Position numbers and translations under genes: made by a program
In this document: positions 34,286 to 45,539 of the stretch, piece after piece
How positions within the stretch are numbered: position 1 is the first letter of the stretch
Layout: each line of letters starts with the position of its first letter
Assembly (NCBI GenBank): GCA_964017045.1
Contig: OZ024810.1
Coordinates: forward strand, 2,467,365 to 2,531,364
Length of the DNA: 64,000 nucleotides
From: Omphiscola glabra
Taxonomy: Eukaryota; Mollusca; Gastropoda; Lymnaeidae
Reading direction: 5' to 3'
Notes under the pieces: generated by a model
Seen by the model: the letters and a program-made list of their open reading frames with translations, nothing else
Database searches by the model: none
What the model was told of the DNA's origin: nothing

Positions 34286-34760
34286 TGTTAATGATTCTAA
34301 CCTGTCACACCAGGTTCAATAAAGATCAAAACAACAGCGCCCAAAGTCAATTCTGTATTTATTTCTGTCTACTAAACAATCCACTTGTTACACAAATACA
34401 TCGTGCAGGGACACAGCATACTCAGGCAACAAACCCTACAGTGACTCTAGCAAACCTAATACCTCTCTTACTACTCGACTCTACACTAACTCGCGTCTCT
34501 ACTAACTCCTCTCGGCTCCTCTCCTCGACTAACTCCTGGCTCTACTGATTCTCAACTAACAGCTCACAACTCTTATCCCCTCCGATCATTTCACACACCG
34601 TCTCTTATATCTGTCCACACCCACCTAGCAGCATACACTAAAGCTCAACACCAACCAACTTCACCTCTGACCTCACGATCAACAACTCACAAAACACTCT
34701 CAACAACTCGGCTGACCAGACATTCATAACAATCCAGTTCACAACATTCCTCCCCCCTTT
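34286..34760 (-). mobile_element. candidate 3' LTR with polypurine tract
   Basis: Read on the minus strand: a purine tract AAAGGGGGGAGGAA (34747-34760) directly precedes TGTTGTGAACTGG. The 461-nt segment contains a TATAAGAGA promoter-like site and an AATAAA signal, and ends ..TTAACA (TGT..ACA borders). This is the order expected at the 3' LTR of a retrotransposon. No gag/pol or second LTR is seen, and flanking duplications cannot be checked. Confidence 0.5.
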
Positions 34761-35065
34761 CGTTGACATCGCTTACAATAGTGATCTCACACAAAAATGA
34801 CATCAGAATATTGCAAAACACAATTCTCAACAATAGTCTTACCACTACAATCTTAGATCACAACATTAGTCTTACCAATACAATCTAAGATCAAGTATCA
34901 AATGTAAGCAAATCCAGTTCATAACACCAACTTTGAAACAAACCTAATAATAAACTAGAATGGAACAATAATGCCTTATCTGTGGAATGAAAAGGATGCA
35001 TCACTTTGATGTTGTTCACAGTTTTAAGTAGCACTCTTCTATATGTCACATGTCTTTGTCAACAG
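34761..35065. other. possible LTR-element interior or plain intron
   Basis: Contains a two-copy motif (TAGTCTTACCAxTACAATCT). No coding sequence recognised. Confidence 0.35.
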
Positions 35066-35195
35066 GTGGAATATGAGGCCCAGGGGTTCTTGGAGAAAAA
35101 TCGTGACCGCCTGCCAGTGGAGATCATCAACATAATGAGGTTGTCAGAGAACAATGTGGTGAAAGCTCTCTTCCAGACACCACTGACAAAAACTG
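35066..35195 (+). CDS. MYO3: myosin III exon: lower 50K to loop 2
   Basis: VEYEAQGFLEKNRDRLPVEI, INIMRLSENNVVKALFQTPL and TKT plus one base. V.Y...GFLEKNRD.LP..I matches the segment leading to loop 2; the PLTKTG end is characteristic of MYO3. Acceptor TCAACAG, donor CTG|GTTAGT. Confidence 0.96.
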
Positions 35196-35862
35196 GTTAG
35201 TCCTCAGCTGGTTTCCTAGATACAGACATAGGGACATTTTAAGAAACATACGACTTGTGGTCTCACCCTATTGAACATGTTACACAACATTTATGTTCAA
35301 GTATCTCTGATTTAATTTAAGCTAACAGTCTATACACATTATTTCTATTATCAAGACACAAAGATGTGAGAGCACAAAAACAAAATTTTATGTTCCATTA
35401 ATGAGTTATTATTAAAATTATTAATTTTCAAAGTTTAAGTTTTTAATTTCTAAGTAAACAGTACAGTTACCCCTGACATCAGTGTTACAAATTGCTTTCA
35501 GGCACCAAAGACATTGACAATAAGTTACTGCTGTTTTTGCTGCTGTTTTTGCTGCTGTTTTTGCTGCTGTTTTTGCTGCTGTTTTTGCTGCTGTTTTTGC
35601 TGCTGTTCTTCTGCTTTTTATTATTTCATGGAATTTCCCCCTTACTTCCCTTAGTGTTCTTTTTCCCCCATTATGTCTCTAAGTTTTCTTTTTTTCCCTT
35701 ACTTCTGAAAGTGTTTTTCCCCCTTACTTCTCAAAGTGTTCTTTTCTGCTTCTCTAAGAATTCTTTTCCCCTTACTTAAGTGTTCCTTTTCCCCCTTACT
35801 TCTTTAAGTGTTCCTTTTCCCCCTTACTTCTCAAAGTTTTCTTTTTCGATAATTCTCATTAG
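35196..35862. repeat. intron with 12-nt and pyrimidine-rich repeats
   Basis: TTTTTGCTGCTG repeats about seven times at 35530-35606, followed by degenerate CCCCTTACTTCTxAAAGTGTTC units to 35840. These extend the pyrimidine-rich zone before the acceptor at 35862. The 95-codon frame at 35492 is an artefact. Confidence 0.85.
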
Positions 35863-35993
35863 GTAATCTCCAAAGTGGAAGCTTACACTCCAGTTCACGG
35901 AACAGCAGTCGGGGAGGGTCTCCAATGCCCACATCTCCAGGAGTAACCATAGCAACATACTCATCCAAGGGCTCAAGCATGGGAGGAAGCAGG
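35863..35993 (+). CDS. MYO3: myosin III exon: Ser/Gly-rich loop 2
   Basis: Completes Gly, then NLQSGSLHSSSRNSSRGGSP, MPTSPGVTIATYSSKGSSMG and GSR. It falls where loop 2, the surface loop contacting actin, is expected after PLTKTGNL. Length and composition are poorly conserved in the family. Many Ser/Pro sites suggest phosphorylation, which is inference. Acceptor CTCATTAG, donor AGG|GTAGGT, phase 0. Confidence 0.85.
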
Positions 35994-38900
35994 GTAGGTC
36001 TGGTGTACAAATGTACACTAAATTTACGTTTGAAAATGAAGATAAAAACAAAGTTTGTTTGTGTTGTAAGCACTGCCATCTGGACTGTGTGTTGAAATGC
36101 AAAGGTCTTGTCTGTGATGCTGCTCACTATTTCCGGGAACTAGGGGTTAGTAAGGGAGGTAACCTATTGGGCCTTACTACTTATCATCTCGAAACAATTG
36201 GTCTGTGTATTCTTGTATGTGAAGATTTATAAAATACCCCAAAAATTCGCCAAAGAGAATAAACGTATAAAGTGAACATTATTTAAATCTGTGAATATAA
36301 ACAAGGCATATATTTCTAAAATAATTATTTAATTAACCAAATGACTTTTCAAGCAATTGAAACAAGCACCCATTGAATAAAATAACATGTTACCAACTAA
36401 TGTAAACCTCGGTATATCAGTTTTTATGTCTGACTGAAGGAAAATAAAAAGAAATAGAAATAAAGATGACACATGTATTAAATGATAAGAAAATGAATCA
36501 ATGTTGGCTGCCTTTTATAATAGTTTTCTCTCTTGTTTGAACATGCTGGAGTTTCATAAATGTATTGCTACTCATTAGTCTACTCTATCTAGTTTAGTTT
36601 TTGCCTTTATTACTCTACTTTCATTAGATTTTTTCTTTCCTGATGGCTGCTAAATAATCAGAAAATCCGTAGTCTATTAATATAACACTATGACCAAACT
36701 TTGTCTTCCATTTTCTATTCTCATTGCTGTTATTTCAAATCTGTGCCTCCGCCTAAATTTTCTACTTGTTTCTTCATATTGTTTTTTTCACAGGCAGGCA
36801 TGTCTTTCCTTCTGCTCCCCATGCATTGTAAAAAATAAACAATGCTTTATATTCTCTTTTTACTTCATTTTTTAAATTTTGTTTTGTAGAATAAAAACAA
36901 GTCAACTTTTAAATATTGCATGCTAACCTGACAGAAGGGCCTGTAGCAATGTGGAATCTCTGGAATATATGGTTTTGTTAGAAGTGTTCTGAGTGGGACA
37001 GTAGAGAATGAAATAACTTGACATCAGCATGCTTTTTATGGAGGTTGTTTTAGTTGTTTTATTAGTGGTTAAGTGACGGACCATGAGCTCATTTGTTTTT
37101 AATTAAATATCTGTGACTTACCAACATGATTTCAGATTTATAACCATCTAGTAAGTATTTACGCTGAGCTCAAATTATTCAAAGTTTAACTATAACATGT
37201 AATGCCCCGATGGACTCGTTGCTGTTTGTTTGTTTAAGATTAGTTGTTGTCTTTTTTTCCAGGAGAATTCTATAACAGTATTTAGTGCCAGATCAACTAA
37301 TTGCTCTCATCTTAACTTACTCACCTGTTTCAATAATTATTAAATCTTTTTTTTTTTTAAAAATCAAATGTATTTAAAGGTTTATTAAACCAACCAATTA
37401 ATTGCCCCTGCCTAATTTAGCCGTCCAATTTCACTTGCTCAGAATAAAAAAATTTTCCCAAAATTTCTGTTCCATATTTTTTCATCACCAAGTAAATGTT
37501 TTTATGGAAAATTGAGATGATGGCTAGTACTTAATATAAGCATAACAAAAAATAAAAGATTAATTGATAGACCGAAAAACTTCCTGCATAATAAAATGGC
37601 ATTAAGACAAATGCTGGTACTTGAATGCACTGTTTGAAAACTGAAAAGCTGTGCTTTAACACAAGAAACAGACCCTCATTTCCTTTCAGATTTGTTACAG
37701 TCTTCAAATAGCATGAAACCTAACCAACTGTTGTTGTTTTTTGTCTTCTTCTAAAGCGTGCATTCTTAAGAAGCAAGGTTTACTCATACATATTCACTAC
37801 AGTTTGGTGTGAAGATTTGCATTTTTATTAGTTTCTTTCTTTTTATTTTTTATTTTTTGGAACTTACATAATTGAAAACAAACAAACTTTCGTTTTATAT
37901 TAGGTTTTTAATTTCAAATTTGTTCACTTCTTTAAACTAACCTTATATTTGTGTGTGTGTGTGTGCATTGTTGTCATTGTTTATAAACAACCAAAACTGT
38001 TTTTCACTTGTTTTTGCAAGCAGCTGTCATTTTGATATGTTTTTTTCATCCTGACCTAAGTTTTAGCTGACCAGTTTTTGTAGACCAGTTTTTGTAGAGC
38101 ACCAGAAGTCGGCTAGTAGAAATAAAAATTTTATTCAAAAATTTACTTTTTCCAGTTACAGTTTTCTATATAAGAATATTAATTATTTTTTTTTATCGAT
38201 TGCTGCTTGTTTTTTTAATGACTTTTGTTTTTTTTGTTGTTGAAAAGAAGTACTAACATTGCTAGTACCCCAGTGGCATTTTAAGCAAAATCACAATAAC
38301 CAATCATATTTTCCCAATAAATTGTTGTTTAAAGTACTATAAATTATTTGTTGTCTTGTAGACCTCCAAGCAGTTTATCTAATGATTTGATCACTTATAT
38401 AATCATGTCAAATTGTCAGCAATTCTATGAAACAATAACTTTAACTTTAACTAAGACATCGGGCCTTCTTGGATTTATCAAGGATATTCTTAAGTAGTGC
38501 TGCAGTTAGTCATTCATTACATCGTGCCTTCTTAGATTTATCAAGGATATCCTAAAGATAGATGTATTGCTGCAGTTTGTCATTCGTGAATCTATTTAAT
38601 TGACAGTAGCAGGCAGCCAATTCTACTTTAAATACGCATGATGATGACAATAAAAAATTTCTTTTGCACAATATTTCTCAATGACACAATTTCTGTTTGG
38701 AACCAGTTCACTCAAATCTAAAATCAACTATTTGGTATTAGTGTTTGCTATTTCTATTGGGAATCGTATCTCTTTATTGTGTAGATAGAATAAATAAAGG
38801 TTGGTTGTGTAAAAATGGGGGGGGGGGGGGGGGGATTATATTCATCATAGTTAAAAATGTCTGCATTTGTACATTTATTTTGCCAAGAGTAAACAAATCT

Positions 38901-39189
38901 ATAAATATAATTGCAATCCTCTGCAAATGGTTTCCAATTAACTCATTCTATTTTTATGGCATCATGTACCAATGAGCATTCTTGAAAAAGTGTGAAGTAT
39001 TTGACCATAGGAAGATTATTAACCACCTTTTTTTTAGCTTTTCTTACATCTAAGACTTAAAGCATCTTTAGTACTGTATTGTGTGGCCTTATTATGCATG
39101 ATAGAACTTTTGGCAAATATTAACCTATCTTAATTCTGATTTTACTCTACTGTTACTAATGCACTCGACTTGGGCCACTACTTGATTTG
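35994..39189. other. long AT-rich intron, few repeats
   Basis: Mostly unique. It holds a two-copy segment of about 72 nt (TTATCAAGGATATxCT.., 38456-38590), a (GT)n near 37949-37965 and an 18-G run at 38817-38834. No exon could be supported. A small alternative loop 2 exon cannot be excluded. Confidence 0.5.
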
Positions 39190-39525
39190 AGTTTAGCCAA
39201 TGTTTGATAGTCCAAAGGATGCATACCATTCAGCCACTGATTTGAGTGTAATAAATCTTTGATAGTCCAAAAGATGTATACCAATCAGCCACTGATTTGA
39301 GTGTAACAAATCTTTGATAGTCCAAAGGATATATACCAATCAGCCACTGATTTGAGTGTAACAAATCTTTGATAGACCAAAGGATGTATACCAATCAGCC
39401 ACTGATTTGAGTGTAATAAATCTTTGATAGTCCTAAGGATATATACCAATCAGCCACTGATTTGAGTGTAACAAATCTTTGATAGACCAAAGGATGTATA
39501 CCAATCAGCCACTGATTTAAGTCTA
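39190..39525. repeat. 55-nt minisatellite
   Basis: Six copies of a unit containing ACCAATCAGCCACTGATTTG. Confidence 0.93.
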
Positions 39526-39696
39526 ACTAATTTACAATAAGACATTTCACAAAACTCAAAATGCTGCTAGCAGTGGGTTGGTGGTCCTGGGTCCACTGCA
39601 TTAGAAGCTTTGAAAGCAATGACCTGTACATGACAGATGTATGCATGCAACTAACTCTTTTCTCTTGTTCTGTTTGCATCTGTTCCCTATAACCAG

Positions 39697-39812
39697 CATG
39701 CCCAGGGGTCAGCCAGCATGACCCGCATCCAGCAAACGGTGGCCACTTACTTTAGATACTCTTTGATGGACCTTCTCAACAAAATGGTCAATGGCACGCC
39801 ACACTTTGTCAG
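39697..39812 (+). CDS. MYO3: myosin III exon: motor after loop 2
   Basis: [20 protein letters not shown] and [18 protein letters not shown] plus AG of Arg. T...[21 protein letters not shown] is near-identical in MYO3 proteins. Acceptor AACCAG, donor CAG|GTCAGT. Confidence 0.97.
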
Positions 39813-39914
39813 GTCAGTCAGAGGGTAGGGATCCACTCCCTAGAAATAGATTGAAACATCTGTAGTAAGGTTTGCTGTGAGACAAGACTTATAATTCACT
39901 TCCTAGGGCTAGTG

Positions 39915-40200
39915 GTGAGGTAGGTTGTGGGGTCATTTGTGAGGTCATTTGTGTGGTCAGTTGTGTGGTCAGTTGTGAGGTCATTTGTGTGGTCAGTTGT
40001 GTGGTCAGTTGTATGGTCAGTTATGTGGTCAGTTGTGTGGTCAGTTGTGTGGTCAGTTGTGAGGTTAAGTTGTGTGGTCAGTTGTATGGTCAGTTGTATG
40101 GTCAGTTGTATGGTCAGTTGTATGGTCAGTTATGTGGTCAGTTATGTGGTCAGTTGTGTTGTCAGTTTTGTGGTTAGTTGTATGGTCAGTTGTATGCTGT
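39915..40200. repeat. 12-nt repeat
   Basis: About 22 copies of TGTGGTCAGTTG and variants, giving false open frames rich in VVSC/WSVV. Confidence 0.93.
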
Positions 40201-40584
40201 GAGGGCCTCTTGTTAATAGAAAATGAAATAATGAGTTTTTGGTTGTGTTTTCACATAAGATAAGGTATGTTCATGTTTTTTGATGTACTTAGGCATTTGC
40301 CGAAACCTTTGAATTAGTGCATCGTTTAATCATAATTAATAACATATATTTGTTTTATTTACACTTTGCGTCTCAATAATCTTCTTAAAAGCTTTATCGC
40401 AGTCCAATCCTCTTATAATTATGTTAGGTTCGTGAGAGCACTAAGGAATTTTGAACAGAGTTTGGCCTTTTTGCTCTATAGGCTCTTGCCTTAATTCCAA
40501 GATCATTAATAATCATGTGTGTAGCTGACTGGTCTTTGGTTTGTTGTTTTGATTACGCCATTTTGTTATGGAAGATAAGGTGAA

Positions 40585-40710
40585 TCTAAGATGGGGATGT
40601 GGATATGTGTTACTACTCTTTGATTCCAAGATGTGGATATGTATTACTACTCTTTGATTCCAAGAGGGGGGATGTGGATATGTGTTACTACTCTTTGATT
40701 CCAAAGAAAA
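40585..40710. repeat. three-copy 35-45-nt repeat
   Basis: GATGTGGATATGTGTTACTA plus CTCTTTGATTCCAAG occurs three times. Confidence 0.9.
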
Positions 40711-40734
40711 ATAAAATATTGCATAATTGTAAGC

Positions 40735-41145
40735 CCATGAAAGTACACATTTTTTTTCTATATGTTAAATCAAAGTACATATTTAAAAAATTTTTTTTTT
40801 TATCAAAGTACACATTTTTTCTATATGTTTAAATTAAAGTACACATTTTTTTCTATATGTTTAAATCAAAGTACACATTTTTTTTCTATATGTTAAAATC
40901 AAAGTACACATTTTTTTCTATATGTTTAATCAAAGAACACTTTTGTTCTCTATATGTTTAAATCAAAGAACACATTTTTTTTCTTTTTTTTTTATCAAAG
41001 TACACATTTTTTTCTATATGTTTAAATCAAAGTACACTGTTTTTCTAAATGTTTAAATCAAAGTACACATTTTTTTTCTAAATGTTAAAATCAAAGTACA
41101 CATTTTTTCTATATGTTTAATCAAAGTACACATTTTTTTCTAGAC
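40735..41145. repeat. about 32-nt AT-rich minisatellite
   Basis: About 12 copies of AAATCAAAGTACACATTTTT plus TTCTATATGTT, with variable T runs. Confidence 0.93.
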
Positions 41146-41274
41146 ATTTGATGCTCACCAAGTCTTGTAATATTACTGGAAATGGTCAAAGAATGCCATA
41201 TTATAATATTTATATTTATATGCAACTGGTAGTGGTGGACTTGGTGTCTTCATAAATAAGACAGTGCTAATTGT

Positions 41275-41460
41275 TCATTGCCCCCAGATGTTTTGACGTT
41301 TATTAGTGACTTGACATTGTTCAATGACTTGACATTGTTCAATGACTTGACATTGTTCAATGACTTGACCTTGTTCAATGACTTGACATTGTTCAGTGAC
41401 TTGACATTGTTCAATGACTTGACATTGTTCAATGACTTGACCTTGTTTATTATCTACTTA
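41275..41460. repeat. 18-nt repeat
   Basis: About eight copies of TTGACATTGTTCAATGAC. The array starts at CCCCCAG|ATGTTTTGACGT (41288), which resembles the acceptor and start of the following exon, and may derive from it. Confidence 0.9.
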
Positions 41461-41554
41461 TGTTTAATTACTTGACTCTGTAAAATGACTTGACTTTGTT
41501 TATTATCCACTGACGTTTAATGACTTGACTTTATTAAAGGATGGACTTTGTTTA

Positions 41555-41625
41555 ATGAATTGATTTTGTTTATGGTCTCAAGATGTTTAATGACTTTTGT
41601 TTATGGTCTCCAGATGTTTAAAACC
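41555..41625 (+). repeat. acceptor-spanning duplication (2-3 copies)
   Basis: TTTTGTTTATGGTCTCCAG|ATGTTTAA at the real exon start (41614) is preceded by TTTTGTTTATGGTCTCAAG|ATGTTTAATGAC (start 41582). A more diverged relative lies at 41288. Confidence 0.85.
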
Positions 41626-41763
41626 CAATGACATGAAGGAACCTGGCCACTTTAACTCAGAACGTATCACCACACAGCTGACGTACACTGGTGTCCTGGA
41701 GACCACCAGAATCAGACGTCAGGGTTACTCTCATAGAATTGTATTCTCAGAGTTCCTGCGGAG
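41614..41763 (+). CDS. MYO3: myosin III exon: SH1/SH2 region
   Basis: Completes Arg, then [40 protein letters not shown] and RIVFSEFLR plus AG. RC.KPN and QL.YTG.LET.RIRR.G..HR are the conserved strut and SH helix elements linking the active site to the lever. Donor GGAG|GTAACT. Confidence 0.97.
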
Positions 41764-41976
41764 GTAACTACCCGTGTTGTGGAGCAGTACTTGTTTATTT
41801 CCTGTTTCTGCTTGAAATCTAGGTCATGACCTTTATATTTTATCTTAAATAATAGTCACATTTATTTTAATATGATCCATGTAAAATGTCACTCAAAAGT
41901 TAAAATTGTATTCACCTTATATAATATATGCATAGCTTTAAATTAATTTCATCATTTGAAACATCTTTGCCTACTT

Positions 41977-42040
41977 TACTCATAGATACCATGTTCTTCA
42001 CTCATAGATACCATGTTCTTCACTCATAGATACCATGTTC
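41977..42040 (+). repeat. acceptor-spanning tandem repeat (22 nt, 3 copies)
   Basis: ACTCATAG|ATACCATGTTCTT occurs three times with exon-like starts at 41986, 42008 and 42030. Use of either upstream acceptor reads RYHVLHS then stop; only the third gives the open frame. Confidence 0.96.
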
Positions 42041-42141
42041 TTGGGTTCAAACATACAGAGGTGGTCTCTGTGACAGGGGAAAGCTGCAGCCGTCTTCTAG
42101 AGAACCTTGGAATGACTAACTACGCAATCGGCAAATCAAAG
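42030..42141 (+). CDS. MYO3: myosin III exon: converter
   Basis: Completes Arg, then YHVLGFKHTEVVSVTGESCS and RLLENLGMTNYAIGKSK. The ...LL...G...YAIGK.K pattern precedes VFLKYYH in all MYO3. Acceptor CTCATAG (third of three tandem copies), donor AAG|GTGAGC, phase 0. Confidence 0.95.
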
Positions 42142-42590
42142 GTGAGCTTACCAACAATGACTTAACCTGTGTTCAATTGGATCACAGTGAAAACATTACC
42201 CTGATTTAAAACTAGGTCACAGTAAAAACATTAGCCTGATTTAAAAATAGGTTACAATCAAGACATTACCTGGACGTAAAGCTAGTTTCAGCTCAATCAT
42301 CATCATCAGTGGTACTACAGCCTAGGTCAGTTCTATTATCATAGTTTAAAAACATGGATGGGATCTGAAAAAATAAATCAATTTGAAATTAAATAAATAG
42401 TTAAAATCTTAGGGCTTCATTGTCAGAGATATTAAAAAAAAAAAAAAAATATAGAGGAAAAGAATACTGTGACATTGTCCTGTAAGTTATTTTGCATTCA
42501 CTTCTTTTGGAAGAGTTCAGTACACATAGGGATAAATAGAACTTTTGTTTAAAATTGTTACACTGCTTTAAATACTAAGATGACAAAGTT
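42142..42590. other. intron without recognised features
   Basis: Short degenerate repeats (AAAACATTACCCTGATTTAAA-like). Nothing else seen. Confidence 0.4.
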
Positions 42591-42795
42591 AGTACATGCC
42601 ATACACATTCTAAAATGACAAACCTAGGCCATGCCATCTGAAATCTAAGATGACATATCTAGGCCATGCCATCTGAAGTCTAAGATGACATACCTAGGCC
42701 ATACCATCTGAAGTCTAAGATGACATACCTAGGCCATACCATCTGAAGTCAAAGATGACATACCTAGGCCATACCATCTGAAGTCTAAGACATAT
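42590..42795. repeat. 35-nt minisatellite
   Basis: About six copies of a unit containing ATGACATACCTAGGCCATAC. Confidence 0.92.
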
Positions 42796-42891
42796 CTAGT
42801 GTATGCCAAACACCCCCCTCCCCTTCCAAATGACCCTATGGTCATAATTATCCCAAGTCCATCCATGTCTGTTTCTTTTCCTCTGAATCAG

Positions 42892-43054
42892 GTATTTTTG
42901 AAGTATTATCACGTGGAAGAGCTGGCTCAGCGCTATGAGGATATGTGTCAGAAGGTTGTACGTGTGCAAGCGTACATACGCATGTGGCTGGCCAGGACAA
43001 GATTCTACCAGCTGAGATGGAAGAGGGAGAAAGCCTCTATTGTGATACAGAAAC
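42892..43054 (+). CDS. MYO3: myosin III exon: converter end, IQ1 and start of IQ2
   Basis: VFLKYYHVEELAQRYEDMCQ, KVVRVQAYIRMWLARTRFYQ and LRWKREKASIVIQK plus one base. KVFLKYYHVE.L is the end of the converter. VQAYIRMWLARTRF is a slightly degenerate IQ1 (VQ for IQ); SIVIQK starts IQ2. Acceptor AATCAG, donor AAAC|GTGAGT. Confidence 0.96.
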
Positions 43055-43059
43055 GTGAG

Positions 43060-43655
43060 TTGTCCAACTGTTTAGTTAGACCTTCTGGTCCAACTATTTA
43101 GTTAGACCTTCTGGTCCAACTGTTTAGTTAGACCTTCTGGTCCAAATGTTTAGTTAGATCTTCTGGTCCAACTACTTAGTTAGACCTTCTGGTCCAACTG
43201 TTTAGTTAGACCTTCTGGTCCAACTGTTTAGTTAGACCTTCTGGTCCAAATGTTTAGTTAGACCTTCTGGTCCAACTGTTTAGTTAGACCTTCTGGTCCA
43301 ACTGTTTAGTTAGACCTTCTGGTCCAACTGTTTAGTTAGACGTTCTGGTCCAACTATTTAGTTAGACCTTCTGGTCCAACTGTTTAGTTAGACCTTCTGG
43401 TCCAACTATTTAGTTAGACCTTCTGGTCCAACTGTTTAGTTAGACCTTCTGGTCCAACTGTTTAGTTAGACCTTCTGGTCCAACTGTTTAGTTAGACCTT
43501 CTGGTCCAACTGTTTAGTTAGACCTTCTGGTCCAAATGTTTAGTTAGACCTTCTGGTCCAAATGTTTAGTTAGATCTTCTGGTCCAACTATTTAGTTAGA
43601 CCTTCTGGTCCAACTGTTTAGTTAGACCTTCTGGTCCAACTGTTTAGTTAGACCT
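43060..43655. repeat. 26-nt minisatellite abutting a donor
   Basis: About 23 copies of TTAGTTAGACCTTCTGGTCC plus AACTGT. It starts about 6 nt after the donor GTGAGT, which is not itself copied. Confidence 0.95.
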
Positions 43656-44040
43656 CCATGTAGAAGACATCGGAGGCAGCTTACAACCTAGACTATAATT
43701 ATATGCCATTTAAGGTGTCATACGTTACAATGACCTGCTTTATCTGAACTCGGGGGAATCTGAGTTTGATGATGTTGCGTTCAAATAATAGTTCATTTTA
43801 TGCAGCATACATAAATGAACAGAGCATTACATCAGAGACGTGCACTGGAAAGATATTAAAGGTGGTGCAATAACTTGATGATGGCTCTAATGTTTAAACC
43901 CAACTCCAAGTTTTGCTATCCAATGTAAGGTACAGAACCCATTACTTACTTGGGACAGTTTGGAGATATCTCTTTTGTGCTACACTTACTCTCCATTTTG
44001 TTTACCCCCAATTTAACATTGGCCGTTGTATCGTCCAACT
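43656..44040. other. intron without recognised features
   Basis: Unique sequence. Confidence 0.4.
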
Positions 44041-44417
44041 ATTCTGTCGCCTGTGTCTATATATGAGAGGGTTTGTCACAAGCCATTGGGCAGTGTATCA
44101 TCCAACTACTGTGTCGCCTGTGTCTAGATATGGGAGGGTTTGTCACAAGCCTTTGGCCAATGCTTCATCTTACTTATGTGTCCTTTGTGTCTAGATATGG
44201 GAAGGTTTGTCACAAGCCTTTGACCAATGCTTCATCTAACGTATGTGTCCTTTGTGTCTAGATATGGGAGGGCTTGTCACAAGTCTTTGGCCAATGCTTC
44301 ATCTAACTTATGTGTCCTTTGTGTCTAGATATGAGAGGGTTTGTCACAATTCTTTGGCCAATGCTTCATCTAACTTATGTGTCCTTTGTTTCTAGATGTG
44401 AGAGGGTTTGTCACAAG
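44041..44417 (+). repeat. acceptor-spanning tandem repeat (67 nt, 6 copies)
   Basis: TGTGTCTAG|ATATGGGAGGGTTTGTCACA recurs at exact 67-nt steps with exon-like starts at 44061, 44128, 44195, 44262, 44329 and 44396 (real). The outermost copy has TCTAT instead of TCTAG. Each unit carries about 22 nt of the IQ2-coding exon start. Confidence 0.96.
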
Positions 44418-44476
44418 GAGGAAGTACACAGCTGTGAAGAGACAGAGGAATGAAGCAGCAACTACGATACAAAAAG
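44396..44476 (+). CDS. MYO3: myosin III exon: IQ2 to IQ3
   Basis: Completes His, then VRGFVTRRKYTAVKRQRNEA and ATTIQK plus one base. With the previous exon it forms IQ2 (VIQKHVRGFVTRRKY) and opens IQ3. IQ motifs bind calmodulin-type light chains that stiffen the lever arm. Acceptor TTTCTAG (sixth of six tandem copies), donor AAAG|GTTAGA. Confidence 0.96.
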
Positions 44477-45265
44477 GTTAGAAATTGAGATCTATTTATA
44501 GATGGAGGTAAAGCCAATCTCCTTAGCTAAAATATAAACCCAATTATCAAATTAAATTCCCCAGTTTGTGTCCAGATGATCTGCTTGATTTATTATACTA
44601 AAGGTCAATGAGGTCACTATCTTTCAGAGCGTAACAATGAAAACATCAATATAATTGGTATGACATTATTTATGGCTAAATTTTAATTAAATTAAATACT
44701 GATTTGCAAAGCTTTTCAAAATCATTTAAAATAAACAGTTCCAAATAATTCTCTGGTAATTTAAAACAGTTAATGCCATTTCTGGCGTATATATAATAGT
44801 ATTTATTGGTTTTAAGTTTTCTTAAAATTTCTAAGGTCAAATAATTATTTAAAAAAAAAAAAATCATCACTTTATAAAGACCAAAAGATTTTTGCAAATG
44901 TGGTGCTTCTGTGGTTAACACAAGATTACAAATGATTGTCAATTATTATTTTGATTGGTGCACATTTCTTGGCACTGTCAGCAGATCATGGCCATAAGTT
45001 TTGTCACGTTCCTTTTTTTTCAGGTTTTTAAATACTTTGTTTCGCTCATTCCCATTTTTCTAACCTGATCAGTCTTTCCCCCTTATTACCGTTCTTAAGC
45101 CTAGCTCCGTGACATTATTCTGTTTGTAAGTAAGCAGGCTCTTCACCACGTTTAGAGTTCATGACGCTAATCATGTCATTATCTGGGATAAGCTTCCACT
45201 GTTAATAATATTGATTTTATTTGTTGCTAGAAATTAATTTGCATTAATTGTATAACTATTTTTAG
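44477..45265. other. intron without recognised features
   Basis: AT-rich unique sequence; the minus frame at 44676-44942 has no domain. Confidence 0.4.
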
Positions 45266-45466
45266 CCATAAAGGGTCATGTGACCAGGAAAAAGTATCGT
45301 CCAGTCATAGCCAAGAGAAGAGAGGCAGCTGTAGTCATCCAGTCTCATGTCCGTGGATATCAGACGAGGCGCAAGGTCCACAAGATGAAGAGTATTCAGG
45401 AGGAGGAAGACAGAGAAAGCCATCTGAGGGAGGAGCAAGATGAAAAAGCCAGAAAAATACAAAGAT
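45266..45466 (+). CDS. MYO3: myosin III exon: IQ3, IQ4, start of IQ5
   Basis: Completes Ala, then IKGHVTRKKYRPVIAKRREA, AVVIQSHVRGYQTRRKVHKM, KSIQEEEDRESHLREEQDEK and ARKIQR plus one base. IQ3 is TIQKAIKGHVTRKKY and IQ4 is VIQSHVRGYQTRRKV. A charged helix of about 20 residues then leads to IQ5 (KIQR..). Acceptor TTTTTAG, donor GAT|GTAAGT. Confidence 0.96.
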
Positions 45467-45539
45467 GTAAGTGTCAGAAATTATTTAAAGATGAAAAGAA
45501 AATTCATAAAATATGTAAAGGTGTGACTGTAAATTTGAA

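Noticed and set aside
35492..35779. Leucine/phenylalanine-rich frame resembling a membrane protein
   Set aside because: It is a (TTTTTGCTGCTG)n repeat plus pyrimidine-rich intron ahead of an acceptor.
39927..40263. Valine/tryptophan/serine frames that could pass for membrane helices
   Set aside because: 12-nt repeat artefact in three overlapping frames.
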